Origin: CAWCPR01 sp963797475 | Lineage (GTDB): Bacteria > Chloroflexota > Anaerolineae > Anaerolineales > UBA4823 | Assembly: GCA_963797475.1 (NCBI GenBank) | Contig: CAWCPR010000001.1 | Coordinates: forward strand, 62,001 to 126,000 | DNA length: 64,000 bases | Reading direction: 5' to 3' | Shown here: positions 50,961-58,735 of the stretch, in pieces | Position numbering within the stretch: the stretch's first letter is position 1 | Layout of the letters: each line of letters begins with the position of its first letter | The notes under the pieces: generated by a model | The model's database searches: none | Seen by the model: the letters and a program-made list of their open reading frames with translations, nothing else | What the model was told of the DNA's origin: nothing | Translations under genes and position numbers: made by a program

Positions 50961-52076
50961 ATGGCAATCTTAGGTTATCTGAGGCCGGATGGACAAATTG
51001 GAATTCGCAATCACGTTGCAGTGATCTATACCAACGATTGCTCGAAAGTCGTGGCGCGTAAGGCGGCGCAAATGATCCCCGGCGCGCACGTTTTCGGTTG
51101 GCCGCACGGCTGTAACTGGTCGCAGGTGGCGTTCGATAAGCTGGTGGCTTTGGGACGCCATCCCAATATTGCCGGGGCCCTGGTATTTGGAATCGGCTGC
51201 GAGCGCATCCGGGCTGAAGATGTCGCCGACGGGATCCGAGCTTCCGGAAAACTTGCTTTCCACATCGTGATCGAGGAGATCGGCGGCACCCTGCGAGCTG
51301 TCGAAGAAGGTTCTCGCTTGTTGATGCAGCTCGTCCGCTCCGCATCCCAGGCCAGCCGCGCCCCACTGGAGCTTTCCGATCTGGTGATCGCCGTCGATTG
51401 CGCGGCTTCGGACGCCACCTCAGGACTGGCGTCGAACCCCGCTGCAGGCGTCGCCTCGGACTTGCACGTGCAGGCAGGCGGGGTGAGCTATTTTTTGGAC
51501 GTTCCTGAAGAGTTGATCGGCTGTGGAGATTTTCTGGCCAGCCGGGCCTGCGATCCGCAGACGGCCGCCGAGCTCAAACGGCTGGCGTCTGTCGCCCCGG
51601 ACGACCCAAAAATCCGTCCCCCTTACGGGAATGTGCGCGGCGGGATTACCACTTTTCGAGAGAAAGCCGCCGGCGCCCTGGCGAAAGCCGGCAGCATGCC
51701 GGTCACAGGGGTGATCACGACCTTCGAAAAACCCAACAGGAAAGGCCTGTATTTGGTGAGCGCTCCCCCGGGGTCCTGGACGAACGACTTAGACCCGCAG
51801 TGCGTCATGGTCCTGGCTGCGGCGGGCGCGCACCTGGTCGTAGAAACGACCGGCTGTGGAACGGTGACCGGCGGCGCGGTGGCCCCGGTCATTAAAGTCT
51901 GCGCCAATCCGGACACTTGCCGCCGGCAGCCGGACAATATCGACGTGGATCTGAGCGAGATCATGAGCGCAGGGGAAACGATCGCGGCCGCCGGTCAAAG
52001 GATTTATCAAGAAGCCCTGGCAGTGGCGGGCGGAAAGCTGACCTGTTCAGAAATTCTCGGGCACTACGAAGATTAA
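50961..52076 (+). CDS. UxaA/altronate dehydratase-type large subunit
   Basis: 371 residues. It starts GYLRPDGQIGIRNHVAVIYT, the hallmark block of the UxaA/GarD C-terminal domain, and contains ALVFGIGCERIRAEDVADGI, AVDCAASDATSGLASNPAAG, and AGAHLVVETTGCGTVTGGAV with Cys residues that could hold the iron centre (Cys of GCER, DCAA, TTGCG). GGAAG lies 6 bases before the ATG. It dehydrates a sugar acid such as altronate or galactarate; SuyB-type sulfo-lyases of the same family remove sulfite, which is a real alternative given the sulfatase nearby. Works with the SAF subunit just upstream. Confidence 0.88.
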   Translation: MAILGYLRPDGQIGIRNHVAVIYTNDCSKVVARKAAQMIPGAHVFGWPHGCNWSQVAFDKLVALGRHPNIAGALVFGIGCERIRAEDVADGIRASGKLAFHIVIEEIGGTLRAVEEGSRLLMQLVRSASQASRAPLELSDLVIAVDCAASDATSGLASNPAAGVASDLHVQAGGVSYFLDVPEELIGCGDFLASRACDPQTAAELKRLASVAPDDPKIRPPYGNVRGGITTFREKAAGALAKAGSMPVTGVITTFEKPNRKGLYLVSAPPGSWTNDLDPQCVMVLAAAGAHLVVETTGCGTVTGGAVAPVIKVCANPDTCRRQPDNIDVDLSEIMSAGETIAAAGQRIYQEALAVAGGKLTCSEILGHYED

Positions 52077-52120
52077 TTCGATTCGAAAACAGCGCAGCAA
52101 GGAACTGGAGTTTAGGCCCA

Positions 52121-52966
52121 ATGAGCTCTACCATCTTAGAGAACAACAGTCTACGGGTTGAAATCACCCCGACAGGCGGCATGAACGTTATCGAGAAAAC
52201 TTCCGGCGCGTTCTGGGTACAGGATCCCTGGGCGAGCAGTCCAGGAGAGCTGTATCTGAAAGACCGGATATCCGGCAAGATCAACCGCTGTGATTTGCAG
52301 CGATCGGGTGAAATTGTTTTCGACGAGATCGCTTCAAATCGCCTGTCCATTCGCTATTGCAGCCCGGTCGACGAGGATGGACAGGCCCACCCCGAAGTCG
52401 AAGTGGACATCCTTCTTTCCCTGGCAGGCGATTCACCTGAGCTTTCCGTGATCGTCAACTCCGTCCGTTATGATCCCGCACGCTGCGGCTTTGAGTCGCT
52501 GATCTACCCGCTGCGCTTCGGCAGCCTGATGACCGACCGAGACCAGGGTTACCTGGCGATCCCTTTTAACCAGGGGGCGCTGGTGCCCTGCGGGCGATTC
52601 AAGCTGCCGCTGCGAGATGAGTGGCACCAGTGGGACGACCTCTCCTGGCAGGTGTCCGGGCTTGCCTGGGGAACCGAGGGCGCCGCTGGCGACTTGAACG
52701 TGTACGGCTGGAATGCTTTATCCATGCCCTGGTATGGCGCAGTTAAAGGAGACAGCGCATTTGTGGCCGTTTTAGAAACGGAAAACGATGCGAAACTCAA
52801 CTTCATCCTGAATTACAACTTGCAAGAGAATTTTAACCGGACAGGCTCCCGCTCTCCTTATCCTCGCATTGAGGCGCTGTCGCCGCGCTGGCTGTCGAAC
52901 TCGGGGCGACTTTGGTTACTCAAGGCGAATGGTGTACCGATTTTTCTCGCGAGGTACGCATGTTGA
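52121..52966 (+). CDS. Glycosidase-like protein, N-terminal half (frame-split)
   Basis: 281 residues starting ATG at 52121, with GGAGTTTAG upstream. LENNSLRVEITPTGGMNVI, DKINRCD-like and EVEVDILLSLAGDSPELSV are typical of a beta-sandwich N-domain in large glycoside hydrolase-like (DUF5696-type) proteins. The frame loses meaning after ~52910 (last sensible residues RWLSNSG), exactly where the other half starts to make sense (RGDFGYSRRMVYRF); the join is at a GGGG run. Both halves together would be about 680 residues. Either a real frameshift or an indel in the sequence. Confidence 0.75.
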   Translation: MSSTILENNSLRVEITPTGGMNVIEKTSGAFWVQDPWASSPGELYLKDRISGKINRCDLQRSGEIVFDEIASNRLSIRYCSPVDEDGQAHPEVEVDILLSLAGDSPELSVIVNSVRYDPARCGFESLIYPLRFGSLMTDRDQGYLAIPFNQGALVPCGRFKLPLRDEWHQWDDLSWQVSGLAWGTEGAAGDLNVYGWNALSMPWYGAVKGDSAFVAVLETENDAKLNFILNYNLQENFNRTGSRSPYPRIEALSPRWLSNSGRLWLLKANGVPIFLARYAC

Positions 52967-54173
52967 AATGGCAGGTTACTATCGAGGCATCGCCGAACGC
53001 CAGGGATTGCTGGTGACTTTGCAGGACAAGCTCAGCGACAACCCGGAAGTCGAAAAATTGTTCGGCGCGGCGATGATCCAGGTGGACGGAGGTTACCCCT
53101 GGTATACCGACTACAAATCCATGATGTATACCTGGAAAGATCTGCGCCGGGTCGCCGACGATCTGCACGACAACCTGGGCGTCGAACGGGCATTTCTCTG
53201 CGCCTGGGGCGGCTATGCAAAACTGCCTCCAGAATCGGTTCCTTTCCACCCCGCGTGGGGCTCTGAAGAGGAACTGGGCGATACGGTCCGCCGCATACTG
53301 GACCTGGGCTACCTGTACACGACATACCACGGCTATCCGGCGAACCTGCCGCACGCCGAAAGCTTCACCCCCGACGAAGCCAGGATGAGCCCCTCGGGCG
53401 AGATCGGTGGGCGTTGGGGCGGGCGTTGTTCCACTTCTTTCTTGAAGTATGCCCAGCGCGACCTGCCCAGGGCAATCGCAGTGAGCGGGCAGACCGCTGA
53501 TTACACGGATATGGTCACCGCCAGCGGCCTGGTGGAATGCTACCACCCGGACCACCCGCTGACCCGAACTCAAGACCGGGAACAGCGCATGGCGCTATTG
53601 CGCTACATCCGCTCTCTTGGGCTGATCGCCGGCTCCGAGGTGGCGCAAGCCTACGCTATCCCGGCCCTGGACTACTGCAAGGGCGGCATGATTGTAGGCC
53701 TGCGTTATTTCTTGCTCCAGCACATCCATGCGCCCCTGCTCAGCCTGGTTTTCCACGACTGCCTGGTAGCTTACGACGGCACTGTGGGCACCTCCCGGCG
53801 CAAGGAATACTCGAACGAAACCCTCGAATGCCTGGCGTACGGCGTCCAGCCCATTTTTAGCTTCAATTTTCCGCATTACGCCGGCGTCAGAGAAGTGATC
53901 CGCGAGACCACGGCGCTTTACTCTGATTTCCAGCAAAAGACGGCGCTGGAGCGGTTGATCCAGCATGAATATTTAGGAGGCGGGTTTGACGTGCAGCATA
54001 CGCGCTTCTCTTCGGGCGATTCGGTTTACATCAACACAGATAGCGCCTCATTTTATACCCCAAATGGGATGGAGATCCCGGCGCGTGGATTTGTGATCGA
54101 GAGTCGTACAGGAGATTTGAAGAAAGGCGCCATCCAGACCCGCTTCGAGGCGATCGAATCTCTCAACACGTGA
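52869..54173 (+). CDS. Glycosidase-like protein, C-terminal half (frame-split)
   Basis: 434 codons; the first ~12 are out of frame noise, and real sequence begins near 52910, with an internal ATG at 52968. It contains AAMIQVDGGYPWYTDYKSMM, WKDLRRVADDLHDNLGVERA, TYHGYPANLPHAES and FNFPHYAGVREVIRET. The order of Asp/Glu-bearing strands fits a TIM-barrel glycosidase, but no standard catalytic pair can be named. The end has a short beta domain. Family not firmly identified (DUF5696/GH-like guess). Downstream of the UxaA genes and upstream of the GntR gene; it may act on the sulfated substrate of the locus. Confidence 0.7.
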   Translation: MRRCRRAGCRTRGDFGYSRRMVYRFFSRGTHVEMAGYYRGIAERQGLLVTLQDKLSDNPEVEKLFGAAMIQVDGGYPWYTDYKSMMYTWKDLRRVADDLHDNLGVERAFLCAWGGYAKLPPESVPFHPAWGSEEELGDTVRRILDLGYLYTTYHGYPANLPHAESFTPDEARMSPSGEIGGRWGGRCSTSFLKYAQRDLPRAIAVSGQTADYTDMVTASGLVECYHPDHPLTRTQDREQRMALLRYIRSLGLIAGSEVAQAYAIPALDYCKGGMIVGLRYFLLQHIHAPLLSLVFHDCLVAYDGTVGTSRRKEYSNETLECLAYGVQPIFSFNFPHYAGVREVIRETTALYSDFQQKTALERLIQHEYLGGGFDVQHTRFSSGDSVYINTDSASFYTPNGMEIPARGFVIESRTGDLKKGAIQTRFEAIESLNT

Positions 54174-54252
54174 CGGGCACGGATCCGTCCAGCAGGGCGT
54201 CCAGGCCTGAATCTCGAAGACAGGCATCGCCCTGCTAAATTTCAACGGAAAA

Positions 54253-54310
54253 AGGGTCGGGCGCTTGTGGCGCACCACGCATTATGGTGAAAAGAGTTTC
54301 ATCAAAATAG
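54253..54310 (+). repeat. Dispersed two-hairpin element, copy 6
   Basis: AGGGTCGGGCGCTTGTGGCG, then CACCACGCATTATGG, ending TTTCATCAAAATAG. The most diverged copy. It lies just before the GntR promoter. Confidence 0.75.
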
Positions 54311-54318
54311 AACGATGA

Positions 54319-54363
54319 TTGACAAAGGTTGGAAGTTTAGGTATACTGGTATACGGTATGCCA
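54319..54363 (+). promoter_or_regulatory. GntR gene promoter with overlapping operator (site 2)
   Basis: TTGACA (54319-54324), 17 bp, TATACT (54342-54347): near-perfect sigma70 boxes. AGGTATACTGGTATACGGTA and TGCCA (54339-54363) overlap the -10 and share arms with sites 1 and 3, consistent with autoregulation of the GntR gene 35 bp further on. Confidence 0.8.
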
Positions 54364-54397
54364 AGAGTATAACCTTCATTCCTCCTGATTTAAGCTA

Positions 54398-55081
54398 GTG
54401 AGAGAGCAAATTGTGATTACGAACGAAACCATCAGCTTACAACTGCAGAGAAATTTCCTGAAAGACCAAATAACGAATATCATCCGCAACCAGATCATAT
54501 CCGGGAAAATTCTGCCCAGCACAAAAATTGTAGAACGGGATGTCGCCACCTGGCTCGGGGTCAGCCGTGCGCCTGCCCGCGACGCTCTTCTTGAGCTGGA
54601 AAAGGAAGGGCTGCTCGAATCACGCCCAAATGGTCGCTATGTGATCGAGCTTTCTCGCAAAGATATTCAAGATCTTTACCGTGTCCGCCTGGCGCTGGAA
54701 ACCCTGGCTGTCGAGCTGGCAACGCACAACATGAACGACAAAAATCGAGAACAGCTCCAAGAAGCATTACAGGTGATGAGAGACGCCCTGGAAAAAAACG
54801 ACCGGGACGCATTTCACCAGAGCGATTTGAATTTGCACCGAACGATATGGGAGCAGGCAAATAACGAACATTTAGTAAAGATGCTCAACAATATGTTGGG
54901 TCCCATCTTTATGTTCATCGCCAACCCTGTTAAAGAATACAATATTTATGATTCCCACCACTACCATGAGGCGCTGGTTGAAAATATGAGCCTTGGAGAT
55001 GTGGAAGCTGCTAAGGTGAGCATTCAGCGGCACATGGAAGACTTGTTGGAAAAACGACTCCGCCAATTCGACGGTGAGTGA
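54398..55081 (+). CDS. GntR/FadR-family regulator with FCD domain
   Basis: 227 residues, GTG start at 54398. Winged helix at about 20-85 (QIISGKILPSTKIVERDVAT, LGVSRAPARDALLELEKEGL). A helical FCD ligand-binding domain (about 100-220) has the Asp/His metal-binding pattern: NDRDAFHQSDLNLHRTIW and DSHHYHEALVENM. FCD regulators often bind sugar acids or carboxylates and release DNA on binding. It sits inside the sugar-acid locus and next to three palindromic operators that overlap promoters, so it probably represses the UxaA genes, itself and the sulfatase-ABC genes. The inducer is unknown but should be a uronate-derived acid. Confidence 0.95.
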   Translation: MREQIVITNETISLQLQRNFLKDQITNIIRNQIISGKILPSTKIVERDVATWLGVSRAPARDALLELEKEGLLESRPNGRYVIELSRKDIQDLYRVRLALETLAVELATHNMNDKNREQLQEALQVMRDALEKNDRDAFHQSDLNLHRTIWEQANNEHLVKMLNNMLGPIFMFIANPVKEYNIYDSHHYHEALVENMSLGDVEAAKVSIQRHMEDLLEKRLRQFDGE

Positions 55082-55121
55082 GAATTATTCCTGGATCGGA
55101 TTATTCATACTAATGGTATTT

Positions 55122-55154
55122 TTGGTTTAGCATCTGGTATACCATATACCAGAT
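55122..55154 (+). promoter_or_regulatory. Promoter and perfect palindromic operator before the sulfatase (site 3)
   Basis: TTGGTT (55122-55127), 17 bp, TATACC (55145-55150). ATCTGGTATA-CCA-TATACCAGAT (55132-55154) is a perfect 10-bp inverted repeat with a 3-base centre, the cleanest of the three sites, 37 bp before the sulfatase start. Confidence 0.75.
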
Positions 55155-55191
55155 CGGCGCCCTGAAATATCCCTTTTAAGGAGTTATCGCT

Positions 55192-56670
55192 TTGACCAAG
55201 GCTTTCAACGAGACTCCGAATATCCTCCTCGTAATGACCGATCAATTCAACCCTCGGTTCATTGGAGCTTACCAACCCGGGTTCCCAAGAACTCCTCATT
55301 TGAATCGCCTTGCCGAGAGCGGCGTCCTTTTTGATAATTTTTACTGCAATTCACCTCTGTGTGTGCCCTCGCGTGGTTCCATGATGACCGGATTGTTTGT
55401 TACCCGCGCTGAAGTGTACGACAACGGCTCAAATTTTTCATCTTCCCTGCCTACTTTTGCCCATCACCTGGCACGGGCGGGTTACCGTACGATCTTATCT
55501 GGCAAAATGCATTTCATTGGTCCAGATCAGATGCACGGATTCCAGGAACGCCTCACGACCGATATCTACCCGGCGACTTTTGCCTGGACCGCAGACTGGT
55601 CTTTGGGTTTGGAGCATGGAGAGAATCAAGGCGGAGTAGGCCCGACCGGCGTAATTCCTTGGAGCAGCCAGCTTACTTTTGATGAAGAAGTCCAGCACCG
55701 CAGCTTAACGGTCTTAAGAGAAATCGCTGCGGACCCTGATCACAAGCCCTTCTTGCTGTGCGTCTCCTACACCCACCCGCACGACCCGTACTTGATCACC
55801 CAGACGTATTGGCAGCGTTACGAAGGTGTGGAAATCCCCTTGCCTTCAGCGCCCTCGGATGCAATAGAAAACATGCATCCGTACAACCAGTGGATCCAGC
55901 TCCGCCACGGATTGGATACCCGGCCTCCCAACGATGCAAAAATACAGTCTGCACGCAGGGCGTACGCCGGGATGGCAAGCTACATTGACGACCGGGTGGG
56001 CGAATTGGTGGCTGAACTGGAACGAAACGGGCTTTTAGAGAATACGGTTGTGATCTTCACCAGCGATCACGGCGATATGATGGGCGAGCACGGTATGTGG
56101 TACAAGCGCACTTATTTGGAAGACTCGATCCGGATCCCGATGATGGTATCCTGGCCGGCTACTTTCCCGGGCGGGCGCAGGATCTCAGCCCCCGCCTCCC
56201 TCGTGGATCTATACCCCACGATTCTGGAGATCGCTGGAGCTCCAGATCGCCAGGAAACCCAGGCCTATCTGGACGGCGACAGCCTGGTAAGCATGCTCTC
56301 AGGGAGTGAAACACAGCCGCGCCTGGTTCGCAGCGAATACTGCGGAGAGGGTGTGCTCCATCCATTTTTGGCGCTCCGCCAGCAGCGATATAAATACGTT
56401 TTTGTGCGCAACACCCCGCCCCAATTGTTTGACCTCGAGAGCGATCCCCTGGAACAACACAATCTCTCTGGGCGTCCGGAGCTACAGGCGGCAGAAGAGC
56501 GCCTGGCAAGCTGGGTGTCGCAGGAATGGAAAGATGGCGCTTTGGAACAGCGTATCCTGGACGACCAGCGCAAGCGGCTGTTAATTAAAGATGCGATGCG
56601 CAAAGCGCATTATCCCAGTTGGGACTACCAACCCGTGTTTGATGCATCCAGGCAATTTCGCCGAGAATAA
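55192..56670 (+). CDS. Type I formylglycine sulfatase
   Basis: 492 residues. TTG start at 55192, supported by AAGGAG 8 bases upstream. The signature CVPSRGS (Cys57) is the formylglycine site of type I sulfatases; metal ligands are MTDQF (Asp17) and the C-terminal VVIFTSDHGDMMGEHGM. LSGKMHFIGPDQMHGF and the C-terminal 'PPQLFDLESDPLEQHNLS' fit the family (choline-sulfatase/iduronate-sulfatase-like). No signal peptide is visible, so it may act on a sulfated sugar after import. No formylglycine-generating enzyme is in the window. First gene after operator site 3; 29 bp before the ABC permease, probably one operon. Confidence 0.95.
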   Translation: MTKAFNETPNILLVMTDQFNPRFIGAYQPGFPRTPHLNRLAESGVLFDNFYCNSPLCVPSRGSMMTGLFVTRAEVYDNGSNFSSSLPTFAHHLARAGYRTILSGKMHFIGPDQMHGFQERLTTDIYPATFAWTADWSLGLEHGENQGGVGPTGVIPWSSQLTFDEEVQHRSLTVLREIAADPDHKPFLLCVSYTHPHDPYLITQTYWQRYEGVEIPLPSAPSDAIENMHPYNQWIQLRHGLDTRPPNDAKIQSARRAYAGMASYIDDRVGELVAELERNGLLENTVVIFTSDHGDMMGEHGMWYKRTYLEDSIRIPMMVSWPATFPGGRRISAPASLVDLYPTILEIAGAPDRQETQAYLDGDSLVSMLSGSETQPRLVRSEYCGEGVLHPFLALRQQRYKYVFVRNTPPQLFDLESDPLEQHNLSGRPELQAAEERLASWVSQEWKDGALEQRILDDQRKRLLIKDAMRKAHYPSWDYQPVFDASRQFRRE

Positions 56671-56699
56671 CACCGCTTGGTTAATTTGAGATCGATTCG

Positions 56700-57668
56700 A
56701 TGACCAACACGCCAATCCTCAATCCGGCAGCCCAGGTTGAAAGGAGCCAATCCCTTCACTGGCTCTCAACCCGCCGCAAGAAATTCATCTGGTGTTGGAT
56801 TTTCATCCTGCCCCAGGCGTTCATGTTCTTACTATTCACAGCCTATCCGGTGGCGATGAACATGGTATTTTCATTTTTTAAATGGACCGGGATTGGCGCC
56901 CTGACTAATTTTATAGGTCTTAAAAATTATCAAACCGCGATTGCCGATCCGCTCTTCTGGCAGTCTGTAAAGAACACACTGGCTTATGCGTTTGGCGAGA
57001 TGACGATCCAGCTTCCCCTGGCCTTGGTCCTGGCGATCATTCTCAACAGCAAGAATTTTAAAGGCCGGCAGTTCTACCGGATGGCCTATTTCCTGCCGGC
57101 GGTGACCACCAGCGCCGTGATCGGCATCGTCATGGTATGGATCTGGGGCAGTTGGAATGGGGTGGTCAACACCCTCCTGATCCGGTCAGGAGTGTTAGCC
57201 CGCCCGATCGATTGGCTGGGGGACACCCGCTGGGCTTTGCGGGTCGTAATCCTGGTAGGCGTCTGGCAAACCCTGGGAGTGAAAATGGTTTACTGGTTCA
57301 CCGGCTTGCAAACCATCCCGGATGAGCTTTACGACGCGGCGCAAATCGACGGCGCGGGGTGGTGGGATACGCTCCGCTATATCACCCTGCCGCTGCTGGC
57401 GAAGGTCGCGGTGGTGATCGTCTTGATCAGCAGCCGTGGGGCGCTTCATATCTTCGACCTGATTCAAACGATGACCAAGGGAGGTCCGGGTTTCGCAACC
57501 CAATCGGTGGATATGTATGTGTACCGGTTCGCTTTTGGCGGCACCAGCGGGCAATCCCAAATGGGATATGCCGCGGCCGTTAGCGTGTTGTTCAGCGTGG
57601 CGGTCATCAGTTTTGGCCTGTTCCTGACTTATCTGCACCGCCGGGCGAGCCAGATTACCCAGGGGTAG
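56700..57668 (+). CDS. ABC sugar transporter permease (MalF-like)
   Basis: 322 residues with six hydrophobic segments. The EAA loop that docks on the ATPase is YDAAQIDGAGWWDTLRYITL. FILPQAFMFLLFTAYPVAMN near the N-terminus and IVLISSRGALHIFDLIQTMT later are typical of carbohydrate permease type 1. It pairs with the next gene (17 bp gap) as a heterodimer. No ATPase subunit is in the window, so a shared MsmK/UgpC-type ATPase is expected elsewhere. Predicted to import the sulfated sugar or uronate. Confidence 0.95.
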   Translation: MTNTPILNPAAQVERSQSLHWLSTRRKKFIWCWIFILPQAFMFLLFTAYPVAMNMVFSFFKWTGIGALTNFIGLKNYQTAIADPLFWQSVKNTLAYAFGEMTIQLPLALVLAIILNSKNFKGRQFYRMAYFLPAVTTSAVIGIVMVWIWGSWNGVVNTLLIRSGVLARPIDWLGDTRWALRVVILVGVWQTLGVKMVYWFTGLQTIPDELYDAAQIDGAGWWDTLRYITLPLLAKVAVVIVLISSRGALHIFDLIQTMTKGGPGFATQSVDMYVYRFAFGGTSGQSQMGYAAAVSVLFSVAVISFGLFLTYLHRRASQITQG

Positions 57669-57685
57669 CCGGAGAAAACCAACCG

Positions 57686-58531
57686 ATGTCGAATGCTTCT
57701 GGGCTCAAAAGAAAAAGCAAAGGTTTGCTGCTGCACGTCATTTTGATCGTAGGACTGGTGATCTGGCTTTACCCGCTGGTCTGGATGTTTTCGGCCTCCT
57801 TAAAAACAAGCAGTGAATATTTCACCCAAACCTTAAAACTGATCCCGGCGGTTCCTCAATGGGAGAACTACGCCCGAGCCTGGAAAACCGGGAATTTTTC
57901 TGAGTATTTCGTGAACAGCGTCATCATCAGCGGCGGGACCACGTTCATCACCATTGCTTTGAGCTGCCTCACCGGTTATATCTTAGGGCGGTTCGAATTC
58001 CCGGGACGAAAGATGGTTTTGCTGCTGGTCGCGGCAGCCGTATTTTTCCCAACCGGTTACACGATGATCCCGGTCTACAAGCTGATCGACTGGCTGGGGC
58101 TGACGAATTCGCTCTTTGGAGTCATCCTGGCCCAGGCCGGAGGCACGCCGACCCTTTTTATCCTGTTGTTCACCGTCCATTTTTCCAATCTGCCGAAAGA
58201 ATTAGAAGATGCCGGGGAGATCGATGGCGCCAGTTTTGTGCAGAACTTTCTCTATATCTTCATGCCTTTATCGATGCCAGTGATCGCTTCCGGAGCCATC
58301 TTGCGCTTTCTCTGGTCGTGGAACGACTTTCTCGTCCCTCTGATCTACACCTTGCGCAAGCCGGAGCTCCGCACGGTCGCAGTCGGGCTTTTCTCGTTTG
58401 TTGGCGAACACACCACCGATTTTACCGGTATGATCGCTGCGGCTTCTATCGCCCTGCTGCCCCTGATCATCATTTTCATCTTCTTCCAGCGCTATTTTAT
58501 TGAAGCTTCCGCTGGGGCTGTAAAAGGATAG
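57686..58531 (+). CDS. ABC sugar transporter permease (MalG-like)
   Basis: 281 residues, six hydrophobic segments. EAA loop EDAGEIDGASFVQNFLYIFM; start region LLLHVILIVGLVIWLYPLVW and end region YFIEASAGAVKG are characteristic of carbohydrate permease type 2. GGAGAAAACC lies about 8 bases before the ATG. Forms a channel with the preceding permease. About 205 bp separate it from the solute-binding protein gene. Confidence 0.95.
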   Translation: MSNASGLKRKSKGLLLHVILIVGLVIWLYPLVWMFSASLKTSSEYFTQTLKLIPAVPQWENYARAWKTGNFSEYFVNSVIISGGTTFITIALSCLTGYILGRFEFPGRKMVLLLVAAAVFFPTGYTMIPVYKLIDWLGLTNSLFGVILAQAGGTPTLFILLFTVHFSNLPKELEDAGEIDGASFVQNFLYIFMPLSMPVIASGAILRFLWSWNDFLVPLIYTLRKPELRTVAVGLFSFVGEHTTDFTGMIAAASIALLPLIIIFIFFQRYFIEASAGAVKG

Positions 58532-58735
58532 GCTCTTTGGGATTTTCTCGGGTAGGGGCCGGATTTCACTAAACCGATCCCTAAAGACCCAAAGGATAAA
58601 GACACACGTCATGGAAACGAAAGGCGATCCTCAGGAGGTGAATTTGGAAAGATGCTGTTGACGAAAAGACCTGTGTATCGAACTTGACCCATTAGCAGCC
58701 AATATGAAACCCCATTCAATGGAAAGGAAGAGAAA

